Shown: in pieces, positions 21,488-21,870 of the stretch
How the letters are laid out: every line of letters starts with the position of its first letter
Position numbering within the stretch: position 1 is the stretch's first letter
Assembly: GCF_000758945.1 (NCBI RefSeq)
Contig: NZ_JRND01000015.1
Coordinates: 1 to 21,870, forward strand
Source of the DNA: Lancefieldella parvula_C
Lineage (GTDB): Bacteria > Actinomycetota > Coriobacteriia > Coriobacteriales > Atopobiaceae
Direction: 5' to 3'
Length of the DNA: 21,870 nt
Translations under genes and position numbers: made by a program
Notes under the pieces: model-generated
Told to the model about the DNA's origin: nothing
Seen by the model: the letters and a program-made list of their open reading frames with translations, nothing else
Database searches by the model: none

Positions 21488-21694
21488 CTATTGAGCGTCA
21501 AAAGCCTTATCAACGTCAGAAATCATTTTCTGAGCAACACCGCAGTGACCATCTCCACCATGATGAGTGCCGCAGCTACTGGAAGAAGAGCATCCAGAAC
21601 AAGAACCCTCTTTTGCGCTCTTAAGTTGAGAGCGGACACAAAGAGCAACAAGAGCAATGACAATAAGGACAACCAAAATATCAATAGGACTCAT
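21488..21694 (-). CDS. FeoB-associated-type Cys-rich small membrane protein
   Basis: A 68-residue protein with one N-terminal membrane helix (about 4-22) and a short cytoplasmic or external tail rich in cysteine and histidine: SCSGCSSSSSCGTHHGGDGH. This layout matches the FeoB-associated Cys-rich membrane protein family, usually found beside ferrous iron transport genes and thought to help metal handling. No feoA or feoB is in the window, but they could lie beyond the right edge. GAGGAGT lies six bases before the ATG. A TATAGT -10-like hexamer is 33-38 nt upstream of the ATG (21727-21732). The synthetase homologue starts 126 nt after its stop. Confidence 0.8.
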   Translation of the reverse strand: MSPIDILVVLIVIALVALCVRSQLKSAKEGSCSGCSSSSSCGTHHGGDGHCGVAQKMISDVDKAFDAQ

Positions 21695-21825
21695 ACAGAT
21701 ACTCCTCAATTTGTTAACTACGGCATACTATACCCTCATTACATGCTTGCATACGCTAAATCATAAATTATTTGCAAAATCTAAATTCTTACCAAAACAA
21801 TTGAGAACTGCGCTCTCAGTCAAAG

Positions 21826-21870
21826 TGAACTGCCCCCCATTTCTTATGTCCAAGTTTTGGGACGCAGTTC
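21826..21870. repeat. Second copy of the palindromic element, cut by window end
   Basis: TGAACTGCCCCCCATTTCTT begins a sequence closely matching the reverse complement of the 226-281 element, with loop ATGTCC instead of GGACAT. The far arm (TTGGGACGCAGTTC) has diverged, so the hairpin pairs less perfectly. Its outer AAAACTTGGACA block, read on the minus strand, looks more like an IS3-family terminal repeat than the first copy does. The window stops inside or at the end of the element. Confidence 0.65.

Noticed and set aside
1..21870. CRISPR array, tRNA, rRNA or intact insertion sequence
   Set aside because: No regularly spaced repeats, no tRNA-like cloverleaf noticed by eye, no rRNA sequence and no transposase motif.

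Overview
The window looks like chromosomal DNA of a moderate-GC actinobacterium, most likely a Coriobacteriia/Atopobiaceae member (Atopobium, Lancefieldella or Olsenella type). This is inferred from the protein mix: a GlnR-like OmpR-family regulator, two polar amino acid ABC systems, a CsoR/CopA copper locus and RmuC. Base composition is mid-range and Shine-Dalgarno sites are strong (AAGGAGG type). Nearly all genes lie on the minus strand. I see no rRNA, tRNA, CRISPR array, phage gene or transposase.

Layout, left to right. 1-301: a non-coding edge with a large palindrome. 302-1297: a KdgT-type permease. 1483-4503: an amino acid ABC operon transcribed permease, permease, ATPase, Tat lipoprotein, with a structured leader that contains a 25-codon Cys-bearing ORF. 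4708-7016: a compact operon of Zn-dependent phospholipase C-like protein, metallophosphatase and family-6 uracil/hypoxanthine-DNA glycosylase. 7163-9528, plus strand: a folded leader, a 31-codon small ORF, an ADP-ribosylglycohydrolase and adenosine deaminase. 9518-12454: copper ATPase and its CsoR repressor, with two operator-like repeats at the promoter. 12603-15444: RmuC and an HtrA-type protease. 15641-16315: an orphan, atypical OmpR-family regulator that resembles actinobacterial GlnR. 16468-19710: a second amino acid ABC operon (lipoprotein, permease with an extra extracytoplasmic domain, ATPase). 20048-21361: a glutamine synthetase homologue. 21488-21694: a FeoB-associated-type Cys-rich membrane peptide. 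21826-21870: part of a second copy of the left-end palindrome.

How the genes may work together. The right half reads as a nitrogen/amino-acid module: a GlnR-like regulator, a glutamine-type ABC transporter, and a glutamine synthetase homologue with a GlnR-box-like site upstream. The synthetase homologue lacks four of the six usual metal ligands and probably the flap glutamate, so it may not be a conventional glutamine synthetase. The plus-strand block handles ADP-ribose and adenosine.

Most unusual observations: the degenerate glutamine synthetase; an in-frame internal start with a perfect Shine-Dalgarno inside copA that would release a free CopZ-like chaperone; a three-way-junction RNA leader with mutually exclusive pairings before the ADP-ribosylglycohydrolase operon; a Cys-codon leader ORF with alternative hairpins before the first ABC operon; the copA terminator embedded in the coding sequence of add; and a permease fused to a secreted beta-type domain.
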